Source: an uncultured Collinsella sp. (GTDB lineage: Bacteria; Actinomycetota; Coriobacteriia; Coriobacteriales; Coriobacteriaceae). From it: a stretch of 64,000 bases of DNA. The stretch spans positions 1 to 64,000 of the forward strand of contig CATYLC010000012.1 of the NCBI GenBank assembly GCA_958408685.1. The letters run 5' to 3'. Position numbers and translations under genes: made by a program. This document shows, piece after piece, positions 35,812-45,145 of this stretch (within the stretch, counting starts at the first letter, position 1; the number at the start of each line of letters is the position of its first letter). Under the pieces are notes generated by a model that saw only the letters and a list, made by a program, of their open reading frames with translations, searched no databases and had not been told where the DNA came from.

Positions 35812-37197
35812 TTAGAGCTCCACGCTTTCGGCGCCGTTGATGGTTAGGTTGCGCTCGTAGAAGGCCGTGAGGGCGCGGATGGCGTACATCACGTCGCGCA
35901 CGCCGCCGGTCTCGTAGCTCGAGTGCATGGCCAGCTGCGGCAGGCCCACGTCCACGGCATGCATGCTCGCCTGCATATTCGACAGGTTGCCCAGGGTGGA
36001 ACCGCCGGCCATGTCGCTCTTGTTGGCGAAAGCCTGCGTTGGCACGTCGGCGTCATCGCAGATGGCCTGGAACACCGCGCGGCTAAAGGCATCGGTGCAG
36101 TAGTGCTGGTTGGCGGCTTCCTTGATGACGATGCCGCCGTTGAGCACAACCTGATTGCGAGCGTCGCACTTCTCGGCGTGGTTGGGGTGCACAGCATGTG
36201 CATTGTCGCAGCTCACGAGCATCGAGGCGGCAAGTGCGCGATGGTACGACTCGTCGTCAAAGCCCAGCGAGCCGTTAATGCGACGCAATGCATCGGCCAA
36301 GAACGTCGACATGGCGCCCTGCTTGGTCTCGGAGCCAACCTCCTCGTTATCGAAGCAGCAGAAGACCGAGACATCGTGCGCGTTCTCGGCGCCCAAAAAT
36401 GCCTGCAGCGAGGTGTAGGCGCAGGCCAGGTCGTCGAGCTTGGGCGTCGAGATAAACTCGTCAGCCCAGCCCCAAATGCGCGCATCCTGACGATTGACCA
36501 GGAACAGATCGCGGCCCAAAATTTGCTCGGGCTCAACGTCCAACTCGTCGGCGATCAGGGCGTCAAAATCTCCCTGCTTGAGTTCGCCGGTGCTGATGAG
36601 TGGGCACAGGTCGACGGCTCGGTTGGGAGCAAAGCCCTCGTTAACGCCGCGGTTCATATGGATGGCAAGGCTCGGGATAATAGCGACCTCACGCTCGGTG
36701 GAAAGCAGACGGCTCTCAATACGGTCGCCTTCGCGCACCAGCACGCGGCCCGCGAGTGCCAGCGGACGATCGAACCAGGTGTAGTCAATCATGCCGCCGT
36801 AGGCCTCGGTGTTCAGGCGCAGCGTCTCGCCCGCGCCGTCAAGCTCAGGCACGGCCTTGACCTTAAACGTCGGCGAATCGCTGTGCGACGCCGTGAGCTG
36901 AAAATGATAGTCACCGGCAACGCCGTCCTCGCCCCACGTCGCGGCCAGGTCCTCGCCCACCTTAAAGGCAACAACGCTCGAGGTGTTGCGCTGCGTGTAA
37001 TAACGCCCGCCCGGTTCGATGTCCCACGCCGCATTCTCGGGCAGGTAGGTAAAGCCCGCCTCGTCGAGCTCGGCCATAATGGTCGCCGCCGTATGGAACA
37101 TGCTGGGGCATGCCTCAATAAAGTCGATAAGGTCGTTGGCGGCCTCGATATCATCGGCCGTCACATGCGCGCGCTCGGGCGTTTCCTGATCCGTCAT
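35812..37197 (-). CDS. M18 family aspartyl-type aminopeptidase
   Basis: 461 aa. Metal ligands of the M18 fold: TASHSDSPTF (His), STPKLDDLACAYT (bridging Asp), FDNEEVGSETKQG (catalytic and binding Glu), and the C-terminal AMHSSYETGGVRD (His). It is a dodecameric cytosolic zinc aminopeptidase preferring acidic or neutral N-terminal residues. The start at 37197 follows AAAGGGGAG; the frame open to 37308 adds 37 residues without a site. Confidence 0.88.
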   Translation of the reverse strand: MTDQETPERAHVTADDIEAANDLIDFIEACPSMFHTAATIMAELDEAGFTYLPENAAWDIEPGGRYYTQRNTSSVVAFKVGEDLAATWGEDGVAGDYHFQLTASHSDSPTFKVKAVPELDGAGETLRLNTEAYGGMIDYTWFDRPLALAGRVLVREGDRIESRLLSTEREVAIIPSLAIHMNRGVNEGFAPNRAVDLCPLISTGELKQGDFDALIADELDVEPEQILGRDLFLVNRQDARIWGWADEFISTPKLDDLACAYTSLQAFLGAENAHDVSVFCCFDNEEVGSETKQGAMSTFLADALRRINGSLGFDDESYHRALAASMLVSCDNAHAVHPNHAEKCDARNQVVLNGGIVIKEAANQHYCTDAFSRAVFQAICDDADVPTQAFANKSDMAGGSTLGNLSNMQASMHAVDVGLPQLAMHSSYETGGVRDVMYAIRALTAFYERNLTINGAESVEL

Positions 37198-37358
37198 GCT
37201 CTCCCCTTTCGCTGGGTTGATGGTCCCTTCCAGCATACCCCGCCGCGCCAGCGCTGCACTCTTCATTCCGTGTTTAATCCCGCACCGCTCACCAAGTTGA
37301 GCCATCATGCCCGTGCACCTTTTGCGACAATTACGCTAACAGGACGAGAGGAGCCGCC

Positions 37359-38444
37359 ATGAAGCCACGTAACATTGCCATCGCCTGCGGTGTCGCGGGA
37401 GTCGCCGTCGGCCTTGCCGCTGCCACCGGTATCGTTTATCACAAGCAAATCAAGTCCGCCGCGTCGCTCAAACGCTTGACCGGCTACGCGGATGGCTATG
37501 ACCTGTACGCAATCGACATCGCCTACGACTACGATCTTGATCGCATCATCGCCGCTGGCGTGCGCGACGACCAGGCCTACATCGATGCCGTGGTGGCGCA
37601 GGTGCTGCCCGGTGTGCCGGTACATGTCCAGGCGCCCCAGTTTGCCTGCAGCGCTTTTGTCGCCGTAGATGCCGAAGGCCGCGTGCGCACCGGTCGCAAT
37701 TACGACTTTAAGGACGACACCTCAGCGCTGCTGGTGCGCAATCACCCACGCGGCGGCTATGCCTCCATCGGGTTTGCCGCCCTTAACAACCTGGGCGATA
37801 ACACTCCGCTTGACTCCGTCGCCGGACGGGCCGCCGCACTCATGGGCCCGTTTGGCCAGCTCGACGGTGTTAACGAATGCGGCGTGTCCATTGCCGTACT
37901 CACTCTGGATTCCAAGCCCTGTGACCAGGACACGCAACGCCCCGTCATCAATACCTCGCTCGCCATCCGTCTGGTGCTCGACCGTGCCGCCACCACGCAA
38001 GAAGCTGTCGACCTGCTTTCCGCCTACGACATGCACGCCATGGCAGGACGCGATTACCACTTCTTTATCAACGACGCCGCCGGTGACGCGCGCGTAGTAG
38101 AGTGGGATCCGCGCGATCCGGACCGCGCTTTCAAAGCGGCTCCTGTACGCCAGGTTACGAACTTCTACGCCTGCTATGGCGACGAAGTGCTGCCCAACCA
38201 AAAGAATGGCGAGCTGGGCCATGGTAAAGAGCGCGCCGTCGCAATCGCCGATGTCCTTGACGCCCATGTCGGTGCCCAGGACGAGGCAGTCGCTTGGAAG
38301 GCCCTTCGCGCCGCAGCCCAAGAGCCCAATCCGGAAGACATCACCAGCAATACGCAATGGTCGGTCGTCTTTGACAATACCGAACCCGCCGCCGCTATTA
38401 CGCTGCGCCGCCACTGGGGCAACGTCGATGCCTTCGCACTGTAA
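37359..38444 (+). CDS. choloylglycine-hydrolase-type linear amide C-N hydrolase, membrane-anchored
   Basis: 361 aa. Residues 6-27 form a signal anchor, then a roughly 70-residue pro-region. The Ntn-hydrolase core starts at QFACSAFVAV with Cys97 as the likely nucleophile, followed by TGRNYDFKDD, GVNECGVSIAVLTLD, RLVLDRAATTQEAVDLL and DAAGDARVVEWD. The family splits non-peptide amide bonds (bile-salt and N-acyl-amino-acid hydrolases). In bile-salt hydrolases the Cys is residue 2; here it would need removal of about 96 residues to become N-terminal. The substrate is unknown; an exported amide hydrolase is plausible. RBS is AGAGGAG. Confidence 0.75.
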   Translation: MKPRNIAIACGVAGVAVGLAAATGIVYHKQIKSAASLKRLTGYADGYDLYAIDIAYDYDLDRIIAAGVRDDQAYIDAVVAQVLPGVPVHVQAPQFACSAFVAVDAEGRVRTGRNYDFKDDTSALLVRNHPRGGYASIGFAALNNLGDNTPLDSVAGRAAALMGPFGQLDGVNECGVSIAVLTLDSKPCDQDTQRPVINTSLAIRLVLDRAATTQEAVDLLSAYDMHAMAGRDYHFFINDAAGDARVVEWDPRDPDRAFKAAPVRQVTNFYACYGDEVLPNQKNGELGHGKERAVAIADVLDAHVGAQDEAVAWKALRAAAQEPNPEDITSNTQWSVVFDNTEPAAAITLRRHWGNVDAFAL

Positions 38445-38510
38445 GGAGCCAGGCCCGTCGACCTTACGTTCCCTGACGTTGCTTACATTTCCATACGCTT
38501 GAGCTAACAC

Positions 38511-38545
38511 GTTTACCCCCGTATCAACAGTGTGCGGGGGTAAAC
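38511..38545 (+). terminator. terminator before pfkA
   Basis: gtttaccccc/gggggtaaac perfect stem, 15-base loop, after the amide-hydrolase gene. Short T-run only. Confidence 0.6.
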
Positions 38546-38582
38546 TTATGCGCATGTTATAACTTGCCCGGAAGGATTCATC

Positions 38583-39662
38583 ATGCTTAGGATCGGTCTT
38601 CTTACCAGTGGCGGCGACTGCCAGGCGCTCAACGCCACTATGCGCGGCATCGTCAAAACGCTTATGACAAATAGCGAAGAACCTATCGAGATCTATGGTT
38701 TTGAGGACGGCTACCAGGGCCTTATCTACAGCAGATTCCGCGTCATGACGCCCGCCGATTTTAGCGGCATCCTCACCCGCGGCGGCACCATCCTGGGCAC
38801 GAGCCGTACGCCGTTCAAGCGCCTGGATGTTCCCGAGGCCGATGGCGTCGAGAAGGTGCCCGCAATGGTCCACACCTATCATAAACTGCAGCTCGACTGC
38901 CTGTTTATACTGGGTGGCAACGGATCCACCAAGACCGCCAACCGCCTGCGCGAAGAGGGCCTCAACGTTATCGCGCTGCCCAAGACCATCGATAACGACA
39001 CCTGGGGCACCGAGTTGACGTTTGGCTTTACCAGCGCCATCGACGTCGCTACCAAGTGCATCGACGACATTCACACCACCGCGTCGAGTCACGGGCGCGT
39101 GTTCGTTATCGAGATCATGGGCCACAAGGTTGGCTGGATCCCGCTGTATGCCGGCGTCGCGGGCGGCGCAGATGTCATCTTGATTCCCGAGATTCCCTAC
39201 GACATGGATAACGTCATCAAGACCATCGAGCATCGCATGGAGACCGGCAGCCGCTTTACTATCGTGGCCGTCGCCGAGGGCGCTATCTCCAAGGAGGACG
39301 CGGCGCTGTCCAAGAAGGAGTACAAGAAGAAGCTCGCCGAGCGCACGAGCCCGTCAATCGTGTACGACATCGCCAAGGAGATCGAGGCCAAGACCGGTCG
39401 CGAGACCCGCGTCGCCATCCCCGGCCACACGCAGCGCGGCGGTCAGCCCGACGCCCAGGACCGCATCTTTGCGACTCAGTGCGGCGTCGAGGCAGCGCTC
39501 GGCTGCCTGCGCGGCGAGTTTGGCTACATGATTGCCCTGCGCGACGGCAAGATGTGCCACATGCCGCTCGAGGATGTCGCCGGCAAGCTCAAGTTTGTCG
39601 ACCCCCAGAGCGATCTGGTGCGCGAGGCCAAGGCGCTGGGCATCAGCTTCGGCGACGAATAG
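38583..39662 (+). CDS. pfkA: 6-phosphofructokinase
   Basis: 359 aa. Phosphorylates fructose-6-phosphate to the 1,6-bisphosphate. Seen: LTSGGDCQALNATMRG (N-terminal phosphate loop), GGNGSTKTANRL at 111-122, ALPKTIDNDTWGT around 131-143 with the catalytic Asp, and IPGHTQRGGQPDAQDR. It is of the actinobacterial type: Gly114 argues for ATP use, while Lys134 in PKTIDND is the residue found in PPi-linked enzymes; together they fit the ATP-dependent members of the mixed group. The usual GGDGS reads GGNGS. Its last codons and stop form one outer arm of the large hairpin behind it. Confidence 0.9.
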   Translation: MLRIGLLTSGGDCQALNATMRGIVKTLMTNSEEPIEIYGFEDGYQGLIYSRFRVMTPADFSGILTRGGTILGTSRTPFKRLDVPEADGVEKVPAMVHTYHKLQLDCLFILGGNGSTKTANRLREEGLNVIALPKTIDNDTWGTELTFGFTSAIDVATKCIDDIHTTASSHGRVFVIEIMGHKVGWIPLYAGVAGGADVILIPEIPYDMDNVIKTIEHRMETGSRFTIVAVAEGAISKEDAALSKKEYKKKLAERTSPSIVYDIAKEIEAKTGRETRVAIPGHTQRGGQPDAQDRIFATQCGVEAALGCLRGEFGYMIALRDGKMCHMPLEDVAGKLKFVDPQSDLVREAKALGISFGDE

Positions 39663-39838
39663 CCTCGGCTGGAACCGCCCCCATCGGAGCCCCTAGGGCT
39701 TACCTCCCAAATCGTCCTCGGACATGTCAGGACCCCGCCGTGCGCTTCGCGCGGCGGGATCCTTCCGTCCTGCGGAAAGATTTGGGAGGTAAGCCCTGGG
39801 GCCTCCTGCGGTAACTAGGGAGGCCGAGGCTATTCGTC
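39654..39838 (+). repeat. nested gene-end hairpin at pfkA (core family, copy A)
   Basis: Outer arms 39654-39669 and 39823-39838: 16 bp, exact, containing the end of pfkA including its stop codon. Inner arms 39689-39713 and 39779-39802: 24 pairs with one extra T. Core between them starts gtcctcggacatg and ends ctgcggaaa, with its own 7-bp GC stem (cccgccg/cggcggg). Confidence 0.9.
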
Positions 39839-39847
39839 TTCTTGCTG

Positions 39848-40156
39848 CGGGTGCCTAGGGTGGGGTGCAGCGTGCATTTTTGGGAGTTTTCAGCAGCCGT
39901 GGGTGCCTGCATACTGGATTTTGGGCGAAAAGCAGGCGCCATGAGCCGCATACTGTAAAAATGAGCGATCCTTGAGGTGCCGAGGGCTCATAATCAAGGC
40001 TTTCAACGCGGTTTTGTGCACCCATTCCCGCGCCCGCGGACTCCGGGATGCTGAATACTCCGGGATTTGCACGCCGCCCCCTGGGGTACCCGTGGGCAAA
40101 AAGCAACCACCCAGCCGAAATATGCATCCGGCGGGGCGGTTTATGCAGTACAGCGG
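39848..40156 (+). repeat. 309-bp direct repeat, copy 1
   Basis: Same length and orientation as 42015-42323. The block 39870-39930 matches 42037-42097 over 61 bases with one difference; the rest is clearly related with scattered substitutions. The 3' end carries a hairpin ending gcggggcggttta. No convincing start signal or conserved frame, so it is treated as non-coding. Confidence 0.9.
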
Positions 40157-40175
40157 CGTTGGATGCGCATGTCGC

Positions 40176-40505
40176 TCAGCGTTCTTGCCGACCGATGCAA
40201 CGTCGTGCGTAGCCATTAATGTCTTCGGTGAAACCGTCAAGGTCGTCGAGCGTGATAACGTTATCGGAAAGCAAGTTGGCTATCTCATAACGCATGGTGC
40301 TGCGGCGAATATCGTTCACAAGCACTCCTGAGGACAGCTTGTCCCTATTGATACGCTCTTCTAACGCCCAAAATCTACTGGACGCTTCACTGCCACCGTT
40401 CAGTATCTCGATGTACTGGCCGATGAGCATTTCCATATAGCTTTCTTGCCATTTTGGGAGCAGCTCTTTAAACAGCTTCCAGTCGCTTTCAGTTACCTCG
40501 CCCAT
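40176..40505 (-). CDS. conserved-looking small protein, unknown
   Basis: 109 aa, acidic, helical, no membrane segment or signal. It starts MGEVTESDWKLFKELLPKWQ and contains FWALEERINRDK and a late VITLDDLDGFTEDI. I do not recognise a named family. RBS GGAGG four bases before the ATG at 40505 is convincing, and is preferred over the ATG at 40523. It lies between the two 309-bp direct repeats with the HTH-membrane gene; the repeat copy 1 begins right after its stop codon. Confidence 0.65.
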   Translation of the reverse strand: MGEVTESDWKLFKELLPKWQESYMEMLIGQYIEILNGGSEASSRFWALEERINRDKLSSGVLVNDIRRSTMRYEIANLLSDNVITLDDLDGFTEDINGYARRCIGRQER

Positions 40506-40953
40506 ATTGCCTCCGTTCACCAAACAGACTTAGCCATTCGATTTTTATTCTATTTGGTATTTTCGCTCACAGCCGTGGATGAGGGGACCATCGGTCTTCG
40601 AGTTCGAGCTTGAATGAACCGTTTGCTACAAAATGCGCCTAATTACTACGATGATTCGAATGCCTTCGACCATGCCGAAAAGGGTGAAAGTAAAACCGCA
40701 GGTAGAAAGCTTGCCGATTTTTGAAAAAGATGGGTGTGGTCGGCCTCATCGAGTTCATCGTAGTAAATCGGCCTTTTTCTTGGCATGCGGCGAGTTAAAT
40801 GCCAGTTCCCGTGTTGGAATTGCCCTGTCCATTCGTGAGTTGCGGTGAAATCGGGACTGTTAGACGCTCCAAGGTCCTCAACGGTCCGTATTTCACCGCA
40901 ACTTGGAAGGGGCGAGCGGCGTTGGCCAAGCATTGTTGACGGGTTGGAACGGC
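40506..40953. other. intergenic region with one inverted repeat
   Basis: 448 bp. Apart from the palindrome at 40838-40903 I find no supported gene. Open frames on both strands are short and lack ribosome-binding sites. Confidence 0.5.
40838..40903. repeat. inverted repeat (agttgcggtga family), copy 2
   Basis: Arms 40838-40857 and 40884-40903 pair at 18 of 20 positions around a 26-bp loop. Shares arm start agttgcggtga and loop start tgtt with 32520-32586. Confidence 0.8.
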
Positions 40954-41874
40954 TTAGGCTTGTTTGCGGCGCTTCCATTGCTTTCGGCACCAGCACATGA
41001 GTGCCTCTATGAAGGGAATCGTGATGAGGATGACCCATGCGGGATGGGGCTGTGCCAAACAAAGCCACATATAGAGGAACCAGGCAATGGCGGCTGTTGC
41101 ACAGACGACGCCGATCAGCTTGGAGAGATGATGTCGGTCGATAAAGTCGCCCATCGCCTCGTAGACGGGAATCAGAAAGACCAGAAAGAGCCCCATACCC
41201 CACGTGCCGCAGATGATGCCGAGCGCGAGATAGGCGAGGACGACAAGTGCAGGAAAGGGAAACTCGTTCCATGCGCGACCGATCTTGGTGTGGAAATGCT
41301 TGCCATGATGGTCGAGCTTGTCGTGTGCCTCTTTCCAGCTGGAAAACGTCTCGCCGTCGATGGTGACGGTGCCGTCGTCATTGGTATGTACGCTGTGTCC
41401 ATCGTCCTCTAGCGTATCGATATGCAATCCGCCCGGCCCCACATGGACCTCTTCACCCTTGCGCTCGTTAGCCACGTGGATGCCGCTCCAACCAACATGA
41501 ACCTCTTCACCTTTGTTGGGGTCGACGACGTGAATGCCGCGTGCAAGGGAAATGTCGACAAGTGGCTTGCCGTCAGGATCCACGTGCTCGGTAGAAGACT
41601 CGGTGCCTTCAGTCTCGTCGTAATTATTTGCGTCAACGTCATCGTCGGCCGAGGTGTCGACATCGCTAGCCGCTTCCCCATATAGCAACTCATCCAGTGA
41701 CACGCCATACAGCGCGGCGAGTGCAATAAGGTTATCGGTATCGGGCGAGGATTCGCTGCGTTCCCATTTGCTGACAGCTTGGCGGCTTACGCCCAACTGG
41801 GCAGCAAGAGCCTCCTGGGAAAGACCGGCAGCTCTGCGGCGATCGACGAGGCGCTGTGCCATCGCAAGATCCAT
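40954..41874 (-). CDS. XRE-type HTH protein with C-terminal membrane segments
   Basis: 306 aa. Residues about 5-60 are an XRE helix-turn-helix (RRRAAGLSQEALAAQLGVSRQAVSKWERSES). Residues 65-200 are acidic with repeats of the type GIHVxxxxKGEEVHVG (two clear copies). The last 100 residues hold three or four membrane spans. It is probably a membrane-tethered regulator or an HTH sensor. Start at 41874 is chosen from AAGGAA; the longer frame adds five residues. Confidence 0.75.
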   Translation of the reverse strand: MDLAMAQRLVDRRRAAGLSQEALAAQLGVSRQAVSKWERSESSPDTDNLIALAALYGVSLDELLYGEAASDVDTSADDDVDANNYDETEGTESSTEHVDPDGKPLVDISLARGIHVVDPNKGEEVHVGWSGIHVANERKGEEVHVGPGGLHIDTLEDDGHSVHTNDDGTVTIDGETFSSWKEAHDKLDHHGKHFHTKIGRAWNEFPFPALVVLAYLALGIICGTWGMGLFLVFLIPVYEAMGDFIDRHHLSKLIGVVCATAAIAWFLYMWLCLAQPHPAWVILITIPFIEALMCWCRKQWKRRKQA

Positions 41875-42014
41875 AGTGGTTCCTTTCATGTGGCGACCGT
41901 AATCGAATGAGCCGAGTATGCCGAGAATAACCGGTAGCGACCACCATTTCTAGTTAGAATCTGCCCCAACCCTACCGCAACTTACTATCAGGCCACGCAC
42001 CCGCAGAGTAGCTA
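41875..42014. other. upstream region of HTH gene
   Basis: 140 bp between the HTH gene and repeat copy 2. It must hold the HTH promoter. I see no clear consensus. Confidence 0.4.
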
Positions 42015-42323
42015 CGGGTGCCTAGGGTAGGATGCGGCGTGCATTTTTGGGAGTTTTCAGCAGCCGAGGGTGCCTGCATACTGGATTTTGGGCGAAAGGC
42101 GGGCGCTATGGGTCGCGTTCTGTAAAAAATGGCCAGCTCTTGAGGCGTTGGGGCTCAGAATCAGGGCTTCCAGCGCTGTTTTGTGCGTCCGATCCCGCGC
42201 CCTCGGACTCCGGGATGCTGAAAACTCCAGAATTTGCCCGCCGCCCCCTGGGGTACCTGCAGGCAAAAAGCAACCGCCCCGCCGAAATATGCAATCGGCG
42301 GGGCGGTTTATGCAATAAAGCGG
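42015..42323 (+). repeat. 309-bp direct repeat, copy 2
   Basis: Second copy of the sequence at 39848-40156. Here the 3' hairpin is perfect (aaccgccccgccga/tcggcggggcggtt) and could act as a terminator for the ABC permease gene from the right or for a plus-strand RNA. Confidence 0.9.
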
Positions 42324-42367
42324 CTGTGACACGTCACAGCTCGCTACAGTTTGAATCCCAGAACAGG

Positions 42368-45145
42368 CTACTCTGCGCTCTTGAGGGCGCCGACCATGTC
42401 GATCTTGTTGAGGGTACGATTGGTAGCGAGGTTGACGATAAACGTAAAGCCAAAGGAAAGCACCACGGCAAGCACGTAGCTCAGCGGCTCGACTTCGACG
42501 TCAAAGTACAGCGACGGCATCTGCAAAATGTACGTAAAACTCTCGGCCAGCAAGCCGCCCAGCGGCACGCCCAGCGCAGCGCCAATCGCCGTGAGGATCA
42601 ACGTCTCCTTGTTGACGTAATGGTGCACCTCACCGCGACGGAAGCCCAACACCTTAATGGTCGCCAGCTCGCGCTCGCGCTCGGAGATATTCGTGTTGGA
42701 CAGCGTAAACACCACCACAAACGATAGGCACGCCGCCATGAAGGTCACGAGCACCACGACCGAATTGATAATCGTAAAGTTCGCCTCATAGTTTTCCCAA
42801 TGCTCGGCCGTACTCGAAATCGTAAGCCAACCGTCACTCTTAAGATTCTTGCTAAACGCAATCTGGTCGGCCGACGAACCCTTAAGCAGCACAAAGACGC
42901 CGTTAAGACGTGCGCTTCGACCGAACGCGCGCTCATAGGTGCCCTGCGTCATGTAAAGCGTGTTGCCCAGATAGTTAAGCGAAATGTCGCTGACTTTGAC
43001 CTTGGCAACATTGAGCGACGAATCCTGGACGTGAGCCGTATCGCCCGGCTGAATCCCCAGCACCAGCTGTGAACTTTTGCTCAGATACACGTCTCCGTCA
43101 CGCAAAGGCAGCGGTTCTTTGGACTCATCCTCCAGACGCACGTAATCGCCCAAGTCACTCGTGCGGTTATCGGGCACCACGATCAGCTGCACGGTCTCGC
43201 TCTTGCCGCCAAACGTAAAGGTGACGTTGTCGGTCATAATCGGCAGGGTCGAGGTCACGGTCACGTTGAAATCATTGGCCGCGCTGCGCTCATCCAATGC
43301 CGCGCACGTCTGCGAAAAATCGTCGGGATTGGCGACCGCCAGCAGGTCGTAGCGCGTGATATGCCCGTACTGTTTGGGCGAAAGCGCCACCGACGTGTCG
43401 CGAATGCCCATACCGCAGATCACGAGCGCCGTGCAGCCGGCGATACCGAAGATGGTCATAAAAGCGCGCTTTTTGTAGCGGAACAGGTTACGTGCTGCCA
43501 CCTTGTTCAAAAAGCCCATGCGGCGCCAGATAAAGCCGATGCGCTCAAGCAAGATGCGAGAGCCGGCGCGTGGGGCCTTGGGACGCATGAGCGAGGCCGG
43601 GGTCTCGGCCATCTCGTGGCGGCAGGCGATAATCGTAGCGCCCACCACGCCCACGGCAAACAGCGCCGCCGAGACGATTGAGGACACGATGTCGTACGAG
43701 AGCAGCATCTGAGGCAGCGAGTACATGTCGTCGAACACCGTAAACAGGAACAGCGGCAGGCCCACAAATCCGATGATGTTGCCGAGCACGCCGCCGATCA
43801 GACATGCCCACAGCGCATAGTCCACGTATTTGGACAGGATGCGCTCGCGTGAATAGCCAAGCGCCTTGTACAGGCCAATAAGCGTGCGCTCCTCCTCGAC
43901 CATGCGCGTGGCGGTGGTAAGACTGATGAGCACAGCGACGACAAAGAAGATAAATGGGAAAACCGTGGCGATGGCCTCGATCGAAGAACTGTCGCTCTCG
44001 ACGCTCGAGTAGCTTGCGATGTTACCGCGGTCCTGAATGTACCAGGTGCATTCGCCCAGATCGGAAAGCTCGGCGCGGGCATCGGCAAAATGCTGGTCGG
44101 CGGCGGCGCGGCGCTGGTCCAACTCGGCCTGAGCCTGGACGCGCTCCTCGCTGCCCTCGGCCATACGGTTGATGTTATCCTGCTCGATCCCAAAGAGCAT
44201 GGCGGCCTGACGCTCGGCCGTATCCAAGCTTGTCGGCGTGTCAACCGTCAACTCCTGGACGCGCGCCTTCTCACGCTCCTCGCGGATCTTCTCGATATTG
44301 CCTTTGACCTCGTTGATCTTTGTCGTGTAGGCATCTGAATAGGAGTTAAGACTCTTGGCTCCCTCGACGATCACGTGGACTGCGGAGTAGGAAGAAGATG
44401 TCGCGGCATCCTCGCTCACATAGAACTTATAGTCCGCAGCCGAAGCAGCGCGAAAGGCGTTGACTGTCGAGTCGGAGCTCACGTCGGTAGGATCGAGGAC
44501 CTCGGCCGTAATGGTGTAATCGCCCGCGGCAAACTGATCCTTGGCACTTTGGTTGGACGAGCTCGCGTCATTGGCGGCAAAGCTCACGGTATCGCCGAGC
44601 TTTTTGCCCGAAGCCTTCAGGAACTTCGATGTCACCGCAACCTCATCGGCGCTCTCGGGCAAATCGCCGTTCACGAGCACCGGCTGATCGATGTTCTCCT
44701 TGGAGAGACTTTGCACGACCACGCGCTCGCGCGTTGTGCCCACGGCGGTGTAGGCGGTCTCGGTGTAGATGCCCTCGACCGTCTCGACGCCGTCGACCTC
44801 TTGGATAGCCGCGAGATCGTCGCGCGTAAGGCCATAGGTCGACTGCACGTTAATGTCATAGACATTCTGCTGGTCAAAATAGGCGTCGACCGAATCGCAC
44901 AAATCCTCGCAGCCCGCCTTAAGGCCGCACATCACGCTCACGCCAAGCGCAGTGATGACCACGATAGATAGGAAGCGCTTAAGACTGCCCCGAATCGTGC
45001 GGTAGATGCCACGGCGAAAAACCGTCGGCACCATATCGTTTGAGCTTTGAGCGGTACGGTAGGTCGCGAACTCCCGGTCGCGGCCCGCGTGCTCCGTATC
45101 GTGGTTTTGGCTGTTTTGGCAATCTTGGTCCATGGGCGCTACCAC
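42368..45145 (-). CDS. FtsX/MacB-type ABC transporter permease
   Basis: 925 aa. A short cytosolic N-terminus, one span near residue 60 (FLSIVVITALGVSVMCG), a large external domain with a coiled coil (about 290-390), then FtsX-type spans around 405-540, a second external domain, and a final FtsX triplet (LVTFMAACLSFVVVFTLSN, LGFRRGEVHHYVNKETLI). Such permeases with a MacB-like ATPase export or act mechanically on envelope substrates, often peptides or antimicrobials. The start is GTG at 45145, overlapping the ATPase stop codon; an ATG at 45133 is the alternative. Downstream of the two-component system and probably under its control. Confidence 0.82.
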   Translation of the reverse strand: MVAPMDQDCQNSQNHDTEHAGRDREFATYRTAQSSNDMVPTVFRRGIYRTIRGSLKRFLSIVVITALGVSVMCGLKAGCEDLCDSVDAYFDQQNVYDINVQSTYGLTRDDLAAIQEVDGVETVEGIYTETAYTAVGTTRERVVVQSLSKENIDQPVLVNGDLPESADEVAVTSKFLKASGKKLGDTVSFAANDASSSNQSAKDQFAAGDYTITAEVLDPTDVSSDSTVNAFRAASAADYKFYVSEDAATSSSYSAVHVIVEGAKSLNSYSDAYTTKINEVKGNIEKIREEREKARVQELTVDTPTSLDTAERQAAMLFGIEQDNINRMAEGSEERVQAQAELDQRRAAADQHFADARAELSDLGECTWYIQDRGNIASYSSVESDSSSIEAIATVFPFIFFVVAVLISLTTATRMVEEERTLIGLYKALGYSRERILSKYVDYALWACLIGGVLGNIIGFVGLPLFLFTVFDDMYSLPQMLLSYDIVSSIVSAALFAVGVVGATIIACRHEMAETPASLMRPKAPRAGSRILLERIGFIWRRMGFLNKVAARNLFRYKKRAFMTIFGIAGCTALVICGMGIRDTSVALSPKQYGHITRYDLLAVANPDDFSQTCAALDERSAANDFNVTVTSTLPIMTDNVTFTFGGKSETVQLIVVPDNRTSDLGDYVRLEDESKEPLPLRDGDVYLSKSSQLVLGIQPGDTAHVQDSSLNVAKVKVSDISLNYLGNTLYMTQGTYERAFGRSARLNGVFVLLKGSSADQIAFSKNLKSDGWLTISSTAEHWENYEANFTIINSVVVLVTFMAACLSFVVVFTLSNTNISERERELATIKVLGFRRGEVHHYVNKETLILTAIGAALGVPLGGLLAESFTYILQMPSLYFDVEVEPLSYVLAVVLSFGFTFIVNLATNRTLNKIDMVGALKSAE

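Noticed and set aside
42057..42332. Open frames within the 309-bp repeats on both strands
   Set aside because: No ribosome-binding site, no consistent start, and similarity between copies follows nucleotides rather than codons.
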